From: Krasilnikovozyma curviuscula
Lineage: Eukaryota > Basidiomycota > Tremellomycetes > Cystofilobasidiales > Mrakiaceae
Length of the DNA stretch: 64,000 bases
Direction: 5' to 3'
NCBI GenBank assembly: GCA_014825775.1
Contig: MVAQ01000031.1
Coordinates: 62,001 to 126,000 of the forward strand
The notes under the pieces were generated by a model. It was not told the origin of the DNA, did no database searches, and saw nothing but the letters and a program-made list of their open reading frames with translations. A program made the translations under genes and the position numbers. Shown here one piece after another: positions 1 through 12,302 of the stretch; position 1 is the stretch's first letter, and each line of letters starts with the position of its first letter.

Positions 1-1697
1 GTCGTGGTGCCCTTGAGAGAGACAAGTCCAGAAGCAGAACTGGTACTATGTACCCACCAGTTTTAATGATCTTCATTATTCTGACTCCATATCAGAATGT
101 CACCAGATTGGCACACTCAGAAACCCCATGCGAATGAAAGTCAAAACGCGTCTCACTAGCATTATTTTTATTTTATTTTACTGAGAGCTTTCTACTCCTA
201 GATAGTAACTTTGTATGTGCTGCTCCTCGGTGGAAGAAGTAATTTTGAGTGTCTAACTGTAGAATAATTGCTTATTGTAGTTGGACTACACCTTCAGTCT
301 TGAACCCAATCCGCCGATCATCAGATTGCAGTGAACAACCGTCCAAATGGCAACATAGACTGTCCTTTAGTACTGTTTGAATCCCATTTTTTTCTAATGC
401 ACAGAAAGTAACAAGGAACTCTTGCATACAATTCGAACTCGACGAGGGTTTACCATGTTGCGACGGACCTGAAGTTCGACCTCCTCCTCCTCTCAGCACC
501 ACCCATCTGCATGTAACCCAAACGGGCACCTTTGTTGACGTCTTTGGAAAACACATCTGCATATTTCCCTTATAGGCAGGTTGCTGATGTTCCATATCAA
601 TGGGCAACTGCAGCATCAGGCAGGGAGGCAGGAGAATAAAACAGAGGTTGTCCCCCTTTGGAACACCTGGTTTTAATATTTGCGAACTCAAATTGCCTGA
701 TCTGAGCGTGCGAACCCCAAAAACAGATTATCAGACATATCGTGAAAACTGAGACCTACGAGGCGTTGTGCCTGAGGCTGGGGTCTCATTTGCGTGGCGT
801 CACCCTCGCTTGGGCTCAGCAAGTGTTGATTCCTGAATTCAAACCCAAGTCAACACCAGATCCCAACTTTATTAATCTCCTAGCTGCTCTTCTTCGTGGT
901 GCCATCTCAATTTACTGGTTGGAGCTGCACAGACAACTCCAGGTTGAAAGGGGGAAGAGAATTGGCTGCTGGTAAGAGCGCGACCTGCATCTGGCTTTCC
1001 TCCAGTCCAGAGCCCTGAACTTTCCCATCCGTTATTTCCATCTGTGGCCTACTCCTCGAACCATGAAGAACAGGATAGCACAGTACGAGGTATCGATGAG
1101 CATCTCCCGTCCAGACAACATGTTCAACGTGAGAATGGCTCACGTCCAGCAGAAGATTCACGAGGAAACGCTTTCTACTCAATGGAACTTAGAGCTCAAC
1201 AACAGAAGACGAATCAGCTGGCAGCATGGCATTTCTTCAGTGTCTCCAACCGGTGGGATGGAAAGACAACTGGTCAGTCTTTTTTGTTGTTCAAGTTTTT
1301 TTTTAAGGTTTCTGGATTGGATCGTCAGCGAAGGGTTGGGGAAGCGTATCGGGCTGCGATATAGGCTTTCGACGCAGGAGCTGCTCTTGCTCATCATGCT
1401 CTACTTGACCTCCAACGCACTTGTCTTCCCATCGAAGCTATGTGAGCTGGGGCGATGAGTGCCCAATGTCAGCACGTTGCCACGGAGGATGTCACCGCCG
1501 ATCTCCCCTAGATCGAAACCTTGGATTCTGTTTGTTGTGAAGGTCACCGGTAGCAGTGGTGCTTGCCCATCCTTCGTGGTGCTTCTCTGCAGTTTCTTGG
1601 GCTCAGCGGGGAATTTTTATGAAACAGCGATAGGAAGCTGACTGCTCGCCTCATTTTTGCTCTCATTAACGCTCAAACCTCGCTTGCTTTTCACGCG
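1..1697. other. No recognisable gene (left edge)
   Basis: Several open frames of 60-139 codons lie here on both strands. None shows a domain, a codon pattern or splice junctions that I can join into a convincing protein. A frame at 1063-1458 is open for 131 codons and has a plausible GT-type intron start inside it. Part of this stretch could be 5' untranslated sequence or an early exon of the gene that follows, or the end of a gene lying to the left. I make no functional call. Confidence 0.5.
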
Positions 1698-3297
1698 ATG
1701 GAAAACAAACTACAAAACTCGTCTTCGTGCCCTCATGTTCATTCACCATTCACCAACTGCAATGATGCTCACCCTCGTCATCCCTGGACTTTACTGTCCT
1801 CGCCGCCGGGTCCTCATCCTGCTAACGTCCGCACGATTAATTTTTTGACACAACCACCTTCTCGCCAACAGAGCGTCACACCACCGCTCCCCTTGTTGGC
1901 GTTGTCTCCTTCACTTTCAGCATCGTCGCAGTCCTCTTCCCAGTCAGATATGGGCTTCCCAACCCCTGAATCAAGCGTCTCCTCAGAAGACGAGTGCGAA
2001 ATCACAACCAATTCCAACGCCAGCACACCCCCGGCCACTTCTAACGACATCTATCAACCCAAACCAAAAATATTCATCATTCCAAACCGACCAGCACCTC
2101 TTCCGAAAGGAGTCTTGCCGCCAAAATCGGATGGTCTGAAGGAGCACGTCGTCACCTCCGCCCAGCAAGAAGAGGCCCCAGCACCACCACTTCCCCGACG
2201 CTCTTCAATGCGTTTACCGGGTCGACGAGCACCACCACCACCATTGACTGGTTTCTCCATGTCAAGAGCTGCTTCAGAGAACGCGCCTCAGTCAGCTCCC
2301 GTCTCAGTTGTTCCCGTCCGATCAGCTTCGAATCCAATCAAACAGCAAATCACCAGACCTGCGACAACGGACGTGATTGTAATTCAACCCAGTGGTCCTT
2401 ACATCCATCGTGGTAACAAAAAACAGCAGCAACAAGAGAAGGAAGCGGTCGAAGAGGAAGACGAGATGGATGATCTTGCGATGATGAAAGTCTACAGCAC
2501 AAAGCAATTGATGGGTAGTGTACCAAAGATTCAACCCAAGAGTGGGATTTACACGTGAGTTCTCAAAATCGTGCGATTTATAAAGCTGCAGGACACTGCT
2601 GACTGTATTCTGCGTTCGTTGTCGGTCTAGTCCCGCCACGCTTGGGCAACGGAAGAAGTCATTCTCCACCTTCCCAGCACCTCCAGTATCCCCCACGTTC
2701 AACTCCTCAAACCGCTCCTCGTACTTTTCAGTCCCAGGAAACTTACCCTCTCCACAGTTCCCACCATCTTCCACATCAATGTCAGCCAATTCGTCCGCCA
2801 GTGGCAGCAGAGTCTATCAACCGGTCGCTCTTAACCAAAGAAGCCTCTCGTTCAGTACTACATCAAACTCTGCTCCAATGACACTATCATCGTCACAATC
2901 ATATAGAAAAGCCTCGCTACCAACCCCATCTCTTCATTCCTCATCCAAACAATACAACATATCCGGCCCTATGCTTGCTGGTCGTTCTCTCTCAGTCGAT
3001 CTACCTTCATCGTCTTCATCACATAATCATATTCCTCTTTCGGCTACTCTACCTTCGACATCCCCAATCTCACCAGCATTCTCCACATCGCAACCCAAAG
3101 CAGTTGTGGGAGGCATGGAGAAGACTGACTTTGGAATCAAACTGATAGCGAGGAAGCCTGTCAAGAAGATGACTGACTTTGAAGACGAGGAGTTGAATGA
3201 AGCAGCAAATGGTGGTACTGGGCCCAAGGATAGCGGGTTTGGTGTCAGAGTGAGGGAACCGCAGACATTCTCGTTGACTGTGGATTTGAACGTTTAG
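1698..3297 (+). CDS. Ser/Pro-rich hypothetical protein, two exons
   Basis: I do not recognise this protein. Exons 1698-2554 and 2631-3297 join in frame across a 76-nt GT..AG intron and give about 507 residues. The N-terminal two thirds is low complexity, rich in Ser, Pro and Gln, with polyproline runs (APPPPL, PAPLPKG) that could bind SH3 or WW domains. An acidic patch follows an oligo-Gln run just before the intron. The C-terminal 70 residues are more ordered-looking and charged (KTDFGIKLIARKPVKKMTDF) and may be the conserved part. No signal peptide or membrane segment is seen. The start is uncertain: a second in-frame ATG at 1949 begins the first segment that looks conserved, and upstream exons cannot be excluded. 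Confidence 0.65.
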
Positions 3298-3980
3298 ATC
3301 GCCAAGTCTGAAGCTGCATTCCTTAAAGTAAATACATATCATTGTCTTCATATCGTGCTCATTCATCCATTGTTTTGTTACCTGTTTCTTTATTTCCTTT
3401 GCTCCATCATGTTCTAAATTTGAATGCCATCTTCACCTTTGATGTCCTCTCACTTCCACACAACTGGTAGATATATTCTTCTCTCATTTTGAAGGTCTAA
3501 AAAAACCCAAAAAAAAAAAAAACAGACTCAGCGCTAGATCAGGAGTTCCTTTGTTTGCTGAAAGTCGGCAAGAGAACGAGAGATGAAACTTGATGACGTT
3601 TGAATTTCTGAGCAGATCACCCGACGTCTCTTGCATATACCTCACTTGCGGAATGGTTCACTTCCACCATCAAACAATATACCAATACGAGCAATCAGTC
3701 CGATGAAGATAAGAGAGAGAGGGGGGATTCACATATTGAAACCTTGTGACGCATCGTAAAAAGCCCTAGCGTCCAGGCACGTGTCGTCGTTCTTCATCTC
3801 ATGTACCTACTCTATTCTTTCTTGTTCTTCTCTGTGCCCCGAAAGTAGCACACAATCACTTCGAAATCTGCCGCCGGCGGCTTGCGCCTGCGAAATAGGT
3901 TCGATTTGAAAGCGAGAAAGAAAGGCTCTTGTCACATGCCTTGTTGTGTCTCTAACCACATCTTTTCCCTTTCTGCCAGT
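3298..3980. other. Intergenic: 3' UTR and promoter, no gene
   Basis: This stretch holds the tail of the preceding gene and the promoter of the next. It includes an A-rich run near 3500-3522 and pyrimidine-rich stretches close to 3800-3970, as is common before fungal start codons. I see no coding signal. Confidence 0.6.
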
Positions 3981-4685
3981 ATGTCTTCAACAGGTCATTG
4001 TAACTGTGGTAAAGTATCTGTGGAGCTCCTTGAGAAGGCGGATGCGACTCTCTTCTGCTATTGGTGAGTGGTACGCACTGCTTTTACTTCAGGATCTCCT
4101 TGTTACTGAATTCGAACGGAGCCTCATTTTCTTAAATGCAGCTCCAACTGTCGAAAATCAGGTGGATCTGGTAAGTCATCGAAGTGTAGGGGGCTAATCA
4201 CACTCACTGACTGTGCAACTGAATGGATGGGGTTTACACTTCAACCAGTGGGCAGTCTCAACTACGTTACAAAGGTGAACCAAGTAAAAGTGGAAGACTT
4301 AGAAAAGACAATTAAAACTTACATCGACACCAACACAATGAGTGGTAGCACTGCTAAGGTCTGTGGGTTGTTTGTTGTTCTGATCGAGTCTTGATCAATC
4401 GAGAAGAGAGCACTCACAGTTCGTGTCTTGGTGCTTCAGAGATCTTTCTGTAGCAGCTGTGGATCGTAAGAATGTTTCTATTTACATATATAGCATTCAT
4501 ACAGACACCTGGTTTACCTTTTCTACCTCAGTCCAATCTTCACCATTCTCTCTGCTGACGAGAGTATTGCATATATTAAAGTTTCGCTTTTCGAAACTTT
4601 AACTCAACCCGACATGGTAATATTTGAGAAGGACAGAAAACCTGAGTGGGTGCATTTTGGGAGAGTTGATGGGAAGATGGAGTGA
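3981..4685 (+). CDS. GFA/CENP-V-like zinc-binding protein
   Basis: This is a small protein of about 133 residues from five exons (3981-4063, 4142-4170, 4249-4358, 4440-4465, 4532-4685). It has the Cys layout of the GFA (glutathione-dependent formaldehyde-activating, CENP-V) fold: CNCG near residue 7, CYCSNCRKSGGS near 27-38, and FCSSCGSPIF near 78-87. In this family such cysteines bind zinc. Members include S-hydroxymethylglutathione synthase-like proteins, but most fungal members have no proven reaction, so the substrate is unknown. No targeting signal is visible. Exon 4 is only 26 nt. The donor after exon 3 (GTCTGT) is weak, yet the frame and the motif are kept across it. Confidence 0.85.
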
Positions 4686-5349
4686 AGCTGAACAAATTAG
4701 GCTCATGTTTCAGGAGTAGACGGTCCGCAGGCGTGCGATCTCTCTTGAACACCGTATAGCTCTAATTTATTTTTGATACTGACCGACCGTCTATACTCTT
4801 CAATATGCTAAGATTAAGAATGCGAGATGTAGCGAGAATGCCTGATGTGTAAGAAATAGACGCACGATAGCGTCGCTAGAAAGTGGGGAGGACTTCGGGA
4901 AATTCAAGTGGCTTTACACCATTGTAGATCTCTTCCTTCCCCTTTGTTCCTACCCCAATTTGCTCAATTGCAGAGAAAAGCGGCAATGATATCTATCCCG
5001 AGCGGTAGGTGTGCGTTTCATCGGGCATAGGTGACTTCATTGCCCTGCGCTCACGCCGCCAAGGGGAAGCCACCTTTTCTTACCTCTTGTTCTTCGCCCG
5101 CTTCTAGAGACGAATGGGGAACAAAGCTAATCTCAGTGGATATAGTTAGTATATATCTGGAACGAGGTGCAAAGAAATTGCTGTTCGCTTTGCGAACGCC
5201 CCAAAGCCAATTAGACTTGCGACACGCAGCAGGGCTTTCACAGGGTCGCCGCTGTCTTCCAACCCCCAATCTTGAAGATAGATTCTATTAGGATTACGAG
5301 CATCCCAATCCAACATTAGAGAGTACCCATCTCACCACAAAGGTCCATC
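4686..5349. other. Intergenic: promoter of the Mga2-like gene
   Basis: No gene is supported. Opposed open frames of 72-86 codons at 5031-5291 look like chance. The stretch most likely carries the 3' end of the GFA-like gene and the promoter and 5' leader of the gene starting at 5350. Confidence 0.55.
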
Positions 5350-8300
5350 ATGGCCTCCCCTGAATCCTCCGCCTCTGACCACTCGAGTCCCAGCACCAGC
5401 AATATGGAGGACCATGTCCTGACCTACCAGAACGTCTTCAACTTTCAGCCTGGCGAAGCTAGAATCAAGGGGGAATATGACTACGTTGCGTCTCTGGATG
5501 AAGGGAACTACTATGAGAATCAGGCTGGAGGGGGGTAAGTACCTTTCTTTTTCTTATCGACGGGAAAGTGTAAATTGGGAGGGGGACAGCTTACGTCGAG
5601 GTTTTTGTTGGTCTGTTCGTCGGTACTTCGAGCTGACACTATCTCTCTCTCTTGATGATGCTATGTCTCATAGCATGTATATCTCTCCGACCATCCTCAA
5701 GGCTCAGCTTCCAACTCCTACTCCATCCGACTTCTTACGCTCAAACGTGACCTCGCCATTTGGCTCGTTTTCTGCGCCCCCAAGCCATCCTTCTCAGTCT
5801 GGAAACAACTCTCCTACAGCTCTGAGTACTCCCTTGAGCACCTCAAACGAATCTTCGACTAATGGTGCTATCAAGAAGGAGGTCGACGTAGGGTATGGTA
5901 ATGTGAAAGGGTAAGTAACGCTACTTCAGCAGAATTTTTTGTGTGATACCAATCGGCAATTTCGTCTAACAACCATCTTCTTTACCCTCAGGCTTCCTTT
6001 GTTGGTCACTGGTGTACCTCTAGAAGGTGCCAAGTCTAGAGTCGAGACTCAAATCAAAGTACGAATCGCACTAGTCCTGCCTCTGGATCCATCCTCAGCC
6101 AATTCTGAAGTCAAGTCTGAAGAGGAGAAGTATGCTTTCATCAATACATACGGCACCATCCGACTTCAAAAGGGCACAGCTACAAAGAGGAAATCTAGGA
6201 AAGCGGCTGCTCTTGCCGCTGCTGCGTTGGGAGAGAACCCGCAGGAGGTGGATGTTGAAAAGACGTTGTACTTAGAGACTGAGGTCTATTGCGCGACAGA
6301 AGGTGCTAGTGAAGGTTCATCAAGTGCATCAGGAGAAGAAGGTGTCAAGAAGGGTCTTCGCGTGTACGCTTGCTCTGGTTGTCGAGCCCGAGAAGTAAGT
6401 TCGCCGTTCGGACCAATCGATTAGGCTTTGCCCCAACAACTTTATCTCAGTAGAACTTCGGCGCAATACTGACGGTTCGATTGGCTGAACAGGTCAAACG
6501 TTCTTCAAGAAAATTGGCCCAACGAGTTCGTCCTACCGAGTCGGATTCTGACCTCGACACTCCTTTCCCCAATCAATCCAGCACCCACGACGAACGTCAT
6601 AAAATTGTGCTCTTCAACTGCAGCTCTACGATCGATTTCAGCCATGGCGAGTGTTTCCTACCAGCTAGAGTTACTTGCTACTGCAGGCATCACCGAGAGA
6701 AGGTGGGCTTCCTGTACGTATTAATTCATTTACGGCGTCTGGTGGCGCTTGCCCCATCAGCTGACCGACCCAACTCTAAACCGTGTATTTGGCCGCCTTT
6801 CTTACGCGTTATGTTTTTATCTTATAGTCTCAAATTCATTTTGAAGGATTGCAGAGGAAACCTCGTTGCGTCAGGAATCACACCTCCCGTCATGATCACC
6901 GACGATCATAAATCCGCTCGAGGCTCGACCAGCGGTCCCCCGTCGGTATCCAAACAAGTTACCTCCCCATCTCATCAAGTTGAACCTAAACCTTCTCGAT
7001 TATTGAATGCCCCAGCTACCAAATCTCGTCGGATAGCGACGAAGAAGCCGAGGGACTCGTCAAATTCAGGCGAAGAGGAGGGTCGTCGTCGGTCTGCTCC
7101 AAAGCCTTACGACCGTAAATCTCCAGCTGCCACTAGTGGTAGCAGCGCAAGACCAATGGCAGCCATGAGTGTCTCCTCCAAGGCGGATACTTCCAGCACT
7201 ACGAGTACTCTGAGTCCACCAGCGCCGCCGCCGACCGCCCTCGCGAACAATGGCCTTGTCGGCGAGATGGTCCAGATTGCTGAGAAAAATAGGGAGAAGA
7301 GGCAGGGTAAAACTATTAGTGAGACGAATGGGATGATGTTGGAGGGAATGGGAGGAAGTTCGTCAGTGGCGACCTCGTCCAGTGAAGCTCCAGCCACTTC
7401 TTGGATGGAGACTCCTTCCTCGCACCACCTTTCTCAAATACCGTCACATTCTCAACACTCGACAGATGAAGAAATGGATCACAATCTGGACATGGACAGC
7501 ATTCTCAACTACAACGGCACTGCCGATCTCGAAGATGAAATGGTTCAGCAGAATTACTACCCGGAGATGACTTTCGAAACTCTCCTTAGTCCGCAGCAGC
7601 TAGATGTTCCTTCTGGGATACCCTCAGCTCTTCCATCTCCTACTTTGCACCGACACCAGACGACCGCTGAAATAGCTGAAGAGCTTCACTGGCCTTCGGT
7701 CCCACCTTCGACGTCGTATTTCCCCCCTACTCAACAGCAACAAGCTCCTCCATCGCCTCCCATGATCACACGTTTGATTCCAGGTCAAGGTCCAATGCAT
7801 GGTGGAATTGAAGTCACAATCCTCGGTGCCAACTTTATCCATGGTTTGACGTGCATGTTTGGTGATTCGCAGGCTGAAACGAGTTTCTGGAGCGAGAACA
7901 CCATGGTGTGCATCTTGCCTCCCAGTCCAAGTCCTGGTCCAGTCGTTGTCAGCGTGAAGGGCACCGAGTGGACTGGTGGAAACAACAGAGGTGCAGGGCT
8001 GCAGCTGTTCACCTACTTGGATAACTCTGATCGACAACTGTGAGTACATTTTCTGTCCAAGTTTCGTTTACTCACCGCAGATCTGACGCTGGCTATCTCA
8101 CAGGATGGAGCTGGCTCTTCAAGTTGTTGGGATGAAGATGACAGGTCGAATTGAAGACGCCAAGAATGTCGCTTTGAGAATTGTTGGTCCCAGTCCAGGA
8201 TTCGATCAACATGGATACACTCAACATGATCTCTCAGCAGACCAAGGAAGAGCGGCATACCACAACCAAATGTCAACAAGTCAACTCGCATCTGACTCTG

Positions 8301-9833
8301 AGACCTCGCAGGACGCGGGTTCGTCAACCATCGACACGCTACCATGGGGAAGCTCTAACTCCAGAGACTTCCAGAGCACTATTATGGAGTTCCTTAATCT
8401 GGTCGACCTTGATGTCACAGATGTTCCGGGCGCAAGCTCCTCAACACCAATCTCGGCTGTAGTCTCTCATCAAAACCCACAAGGTCATACTCTGCTTCAC
8501 TTGGCCGTTATGATGGGATTCCATCGTCTCGTTGCTCAGCTCCTCGCCGCTGGAATCGATGTTGACGTCAGAGACCGCAATGGGTACACTGCGTTGGCTC
8601 TTGCAGCTCTCTGTGGGAGAGTCACGTGTGCTCGTCTCTTGCTCGACGCTGGAGCTTCCCCCGAGATCGTGACTGCTACTGGCAGACTGCCGATTGAAAT
8701 CGCTGGCGACAGGGACCAAATCGACGTTGAGCACCTTCTGTCAAGACAACCAGGTGCTCTGGCGTACCACCAGGAAATTCAACTTGATTCTGCTGTCTCG
8801 CTTTCTGTGAGTGATGACTCCATAGACCACGACAACCCCAGCTCAGACGGCGATTTCAACGACGAACCACCAAAATACGAGGTTGGTTCCGTCGACATTT
8901 CACTTCCACCTGATCATGTTGAAGTCACCAGTGAAGAAGAGCTTCCAGAACCATCTGTCATCAACAAGAAACAACAAGGGTTTGTTGATACATGGATGCG
9001 ACGTATCCATCTCCCACCACCCAAGTTCCAGTTCCCCAATTTGCCAGTACCTCACTTCGCAGATCTGCCTCCATTGGCATTCCCGGTCCACTTTCCATTC
9101 CCGGTCAATTTCTCTCAGAATCCTTGGAGTACTCCAAGCGACGACGAGAAAGCTGGTACTGTGGGAAGAGATGCTCAGCAACAGCCTCCAACCTGGGCTC
9201 AGTACATTCAAGCGTATCCATGGTTACCTTTCGCTATCGCTCAATGGTGGCAGCAGATGGCCAATGGAATGCCACTCCCACTGGGCACTGGCGCGACTGG
9301 TCAAGAACAACAGCAGCAACGCAAACAGGCGACGGCGGAGTCCAGTCATCTGCTTCAGCCTTCCACAACGTCAACATCCCCTTCGATCTCTTCTGTGAAT
9401 GCTGAAGCTGGTCCAAGTAAGAGATCTTCTACTGGGAAACAGAATGTAACGAAGGCTTCGTTCAGAAGACAGCTTGGGTACGAACCCAACCAAGAGTTGA
9501 CCGACAGAGAGATCTCCAAGTATGGACATCATCAAGCTAGACGAAGAAGAATGAAACGTGTGTTCTTTTTTCTTTTACGTTAGAAAGGAGTGGATTCTAA
9601 CAGCTGATTCCTTCTGCAGATGATCGCATGTTGTGGCTCTTCTGGATCCCAGTCTTGGTCTTCATGTACATTTTGTCGTATTTTCTCGATAAAATCATAT
9701 CTAACTCTGTTGCTTTCTCTACAGGATTGGATATACACTCTTCTCCCGTGTTGCAACCTGGCAGACGCTTGGTGGCATTCGAAGGATAGCAAAGTCCATC
9801 CTTCCGTTTGGCGGGGTTCTCCCTGCTCAATAA
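5350..9833 (+). CDS. MGA2: Mga2/Spt23-like membrane-tethered transcription activator
   Basis: Eight exons (5350-5534, 5674-5910, 5992-6394, 6493-6713, 6828-8039, 8104-9557, 9620-9665, 9725-9833) join in frame to give about 1,288 residues. An IPT/TIG immunoglobulin-like domain lies near 660-735 (RLIPGQGPMHGG...). Ankyrin repeats lie near 880-965 (GHTLLHLAV, NGYTALALAAL). A single hydrophobic segment follows close to the C-terminus (MLWLFWIPVLVFMIGY). This is the order of yeast Spt23 and Mga2, which sit in the ER membrane, are released by proteasomal processing, and activate the fatty-acid desaturase gene OLE1 and hypoxic genes. By analogy this gene would adjust membrane lipid saturation. The N-terminal region is conserved-looking (VTGVPLEGAKSRVETQIK). 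Removing the 59-nt last intron is needed to reach the positively charged tail; reading through it gives a shorter, unlikely end. Confidence 0.9.
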
Positions 9834-10457
9834 TTAACTTCTGAGCCCCGTTTCTGGTCCATTATATCATACCTTTTTCAACTTTCGTGCTTTTTTGGCC
9901 TGTCTAGAACAATGTTGACTCGTTACATACTTATTTTACGATTTCTTTTATTCCGCGATTCTTGTTTCTTGATATATCGTAATACTACTGTACTTCAATA
10001 TAATGTGAACCCCATGTAGTTACCTGTGGCTTAGGTTGAAGCATATGTTCGAAAGCCAACCTTGCGTGACATTTGTCTCTCCTCTCAAAGAACTTTTATC
10101 GCCAATTCCCAATCACCCAACACAGCCTACTTTCATATACAGTTTCAGCCTAACAAAAGGTTTCGGAGGTCTTCAAGTGCAGACAATTCGAAAGTTCAGG
10201 TGAGAAAAGCGTTTATTTCAGCCAAACTTCTCCGTCATGAAGGCTGACCTTGTTGGCTTGATCTGTTATCCACTACACATCTCGACATTCGCAATTCCTG
10301 TTCAAGCTCCGCTAGTTTCCGAACGGACTGCAGGATTTGCTGGTAGGATGTCCAATTTCGCAATCAATAGGTGAATTCGTGTCGCTCACACGTTTACGAT
10401 CTTGCCCACACTACGACTAGCCTCGTAGCTCCTCTTCAGCCAGCGAACAACAACATA
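9834..10457. other. Intergenic: terminator region and promoter
   Basis: This stretch is AT-rich after the stop of the preceding gene (9840-10015), as expected for a 3' UTR and polyadenylation region. A short open frame at 10062-10247 has no recognisable feature. The rest is probably the promoter and leader of the lyase gene. Confidence 0.55.
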
Positions 10458-11911
10458 ATGTTCAATCCTAGTATCAAATGCCTTAAAGAGTCGAATCTGG
10501 CTAAGAATCTTGCAAACATTCAGATGCTATTGACGCCTAAACCCACCCTCGTCCGTCCATTCAGAGCTGTACAGTACGGTAGGTATCCAATTCAGCTCAT
10601 TAAGATTTGTAGAAGATTTTTAACTGATGCTTTATGCTACATCCAGTTCCAACAACTTCCAGTAAATTTCTCGAGAAGAGTCTGAACAGCGATGCCGATG
10701 TAGTCGTCTACGACTTGGAAGACTCGTGAGTGGGCTTTCGAGTTACTCTTCCATCTCCAATCTCCAAACAATGCCTTCTTATTTCATTCTCTTCTTCAGA
10801 GTACCAAAAGCTCACAAGAACCAGTCCCGAGACGACTTTCAGCATTTCATCTCTACCAAAGACTTAGTCAGTGAATGTTCTATCTCCTCGCTGTATATAC
10901 AGACCTGACAATTATTGCTTGCTTCTTATATGTGCTTAGCGATCTAAGCCACGTCGAGCTCTGCGTCCTAACGACGTCACTACGGAGTGGTTTGAGGACG
11001 ACATTCGCGCTTTCATGTCGCTCTTACCACCTGAGCCTCTCTGGGATGGAAGGATGGAGTCAAAAACTCGCGGAGAAGAGATGCCTCTGCTTCTGGTGCC
11101 CAAGGTTGAGTCACCTGGTGTTCTCTCCCAAGTTGCTGAGGTCGTGCGAGCCTCTCGACCAGGCAACGGTCACATGCACCGAGTTCCCATCATTGCCTCT
11201 ATTGAAAGTCCTCAAGCACTTTGGAATATTGGAGAGATAGCTAACTTCAGAGGACAGGGTGTGAGGGTTGTCGGAATCACGTTTGCTGCTGAAGATTGTA
11301 AGTGGCGGTCTCTGCTCACTTCTCCTTCTTTTGCAGCTACGCCGCTACAAGTCTGATTAGTTTGCTCATTCAATTATTTCTTTTCAAATGTCTGTAGTCT
11401 GTGCATCATCACACATCATCCGTTCGCCTTCACGTTTGGAACTACTGTATGCCCGATCCAAGATCGTTCATGCCGCCACAACTTTCGGGATTCAAGCTAT
11501 TGATATGGTCTGTACGAGGTTTAAGGGGCAAGATGGCATCGATGTGTTGACGCAAGAATGTCATGAAGCTAGAGGACTTGGATTTACAGGCAAGGTTAGT
11601 ATTTCCAGTGTGGATTCCTCTTAACTAGCATTTGACGACCTCCAATTGCTATCTTTTTACAGCAATCCATCCACCCAGCTCAGAACTCTATCATTCAGTC
11701 GTCTTTTTCACCATCACCAAACGATATCCAACGAGCATCAATGATTCTGAAGGGAATGAAGCACAGCGAAGACCTGGACAAGAAGGGAGCTTTCGGATTG
11801 GACATGGGGAATGGGAAGACGGAAATGATAGATGAGCCTATGGTGAAACAGGCTAAGTTCACAATTGAGATGGCCAGGTTGTTGGGGTTGGTTGTGCCGA
11901 AGTTGGATTGA
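10458..11911 (+). CDS. CitE/HpcH-type citrate lyase beta-like protein
   Basis: Six exons (10458-10578, 10647-10725, 10800-10866, 10940-11297, 11398-11594, 11663-11911) give about 356 residues. Family landmarks are YVPTTSSKFLEKSL, then DVVVYDLEDSV (the Asp-Glu-Asp metal-site strand), PLLLVPKVESPGVL (Glu on a central strand), GITFAAEDF, and GFTGKQSIHPAQ near the C-terminus. This matches CitE/HpcH aldolase-fold enzymes related to human CLYBL. Those cleave or form C-C bonds in (S)-citramalyl-CoA or malyl-CoA type substrates using magnesium. The first 35 residues are basic with few acids and could be a mitochondrial presequence, as in CLYBL. The exact acyl-CoA substrate cannot be read from sequence. 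The donor after exon 3 (GTCAGT) is slightly off consensus. Confidence 0.88.
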
Positions 11912-12302
11912 GTAATGGATGATAGTCTCATCGTTGAAGAATCATCTACGTGTTAGCTGTATATGTTGCTTTTCTGTGTCCGTTTAAGCTTTCAGCTTTG
12001 TCCTAAAGTATAGGACCGACAGAGATGAGCGCGTTCCAAGTAAAGACACCTGTCTGGCTTACCCGTTGTTTTTCCGTTGCATACTAGCTTAACTCCCTCA
12101 ATTTTTCTCCCGACACAAAATTTTGATGAGCCAGCCTATGCGTCAACTTGCAATTGACAGTTCCACCGGCAAATATCAGTTGTCGACCGTGGCGGTCAGC
12201 CGCCGATACGTAAGCCTACGTTACTCTTTCTTTCTCTGGCAGATTTAAGCAGGCTGTTCTTGGACTACATCCTCCTCGTACATTGAGAATAAACTGACAG
12301 CC
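11912..12302. other. Intergenic, no gene
   Basis: This holds the 3' end of the lyase gene and the promoter of the DUF1769 gene. I see no open frame or structured element of note. Confidence 0.55.
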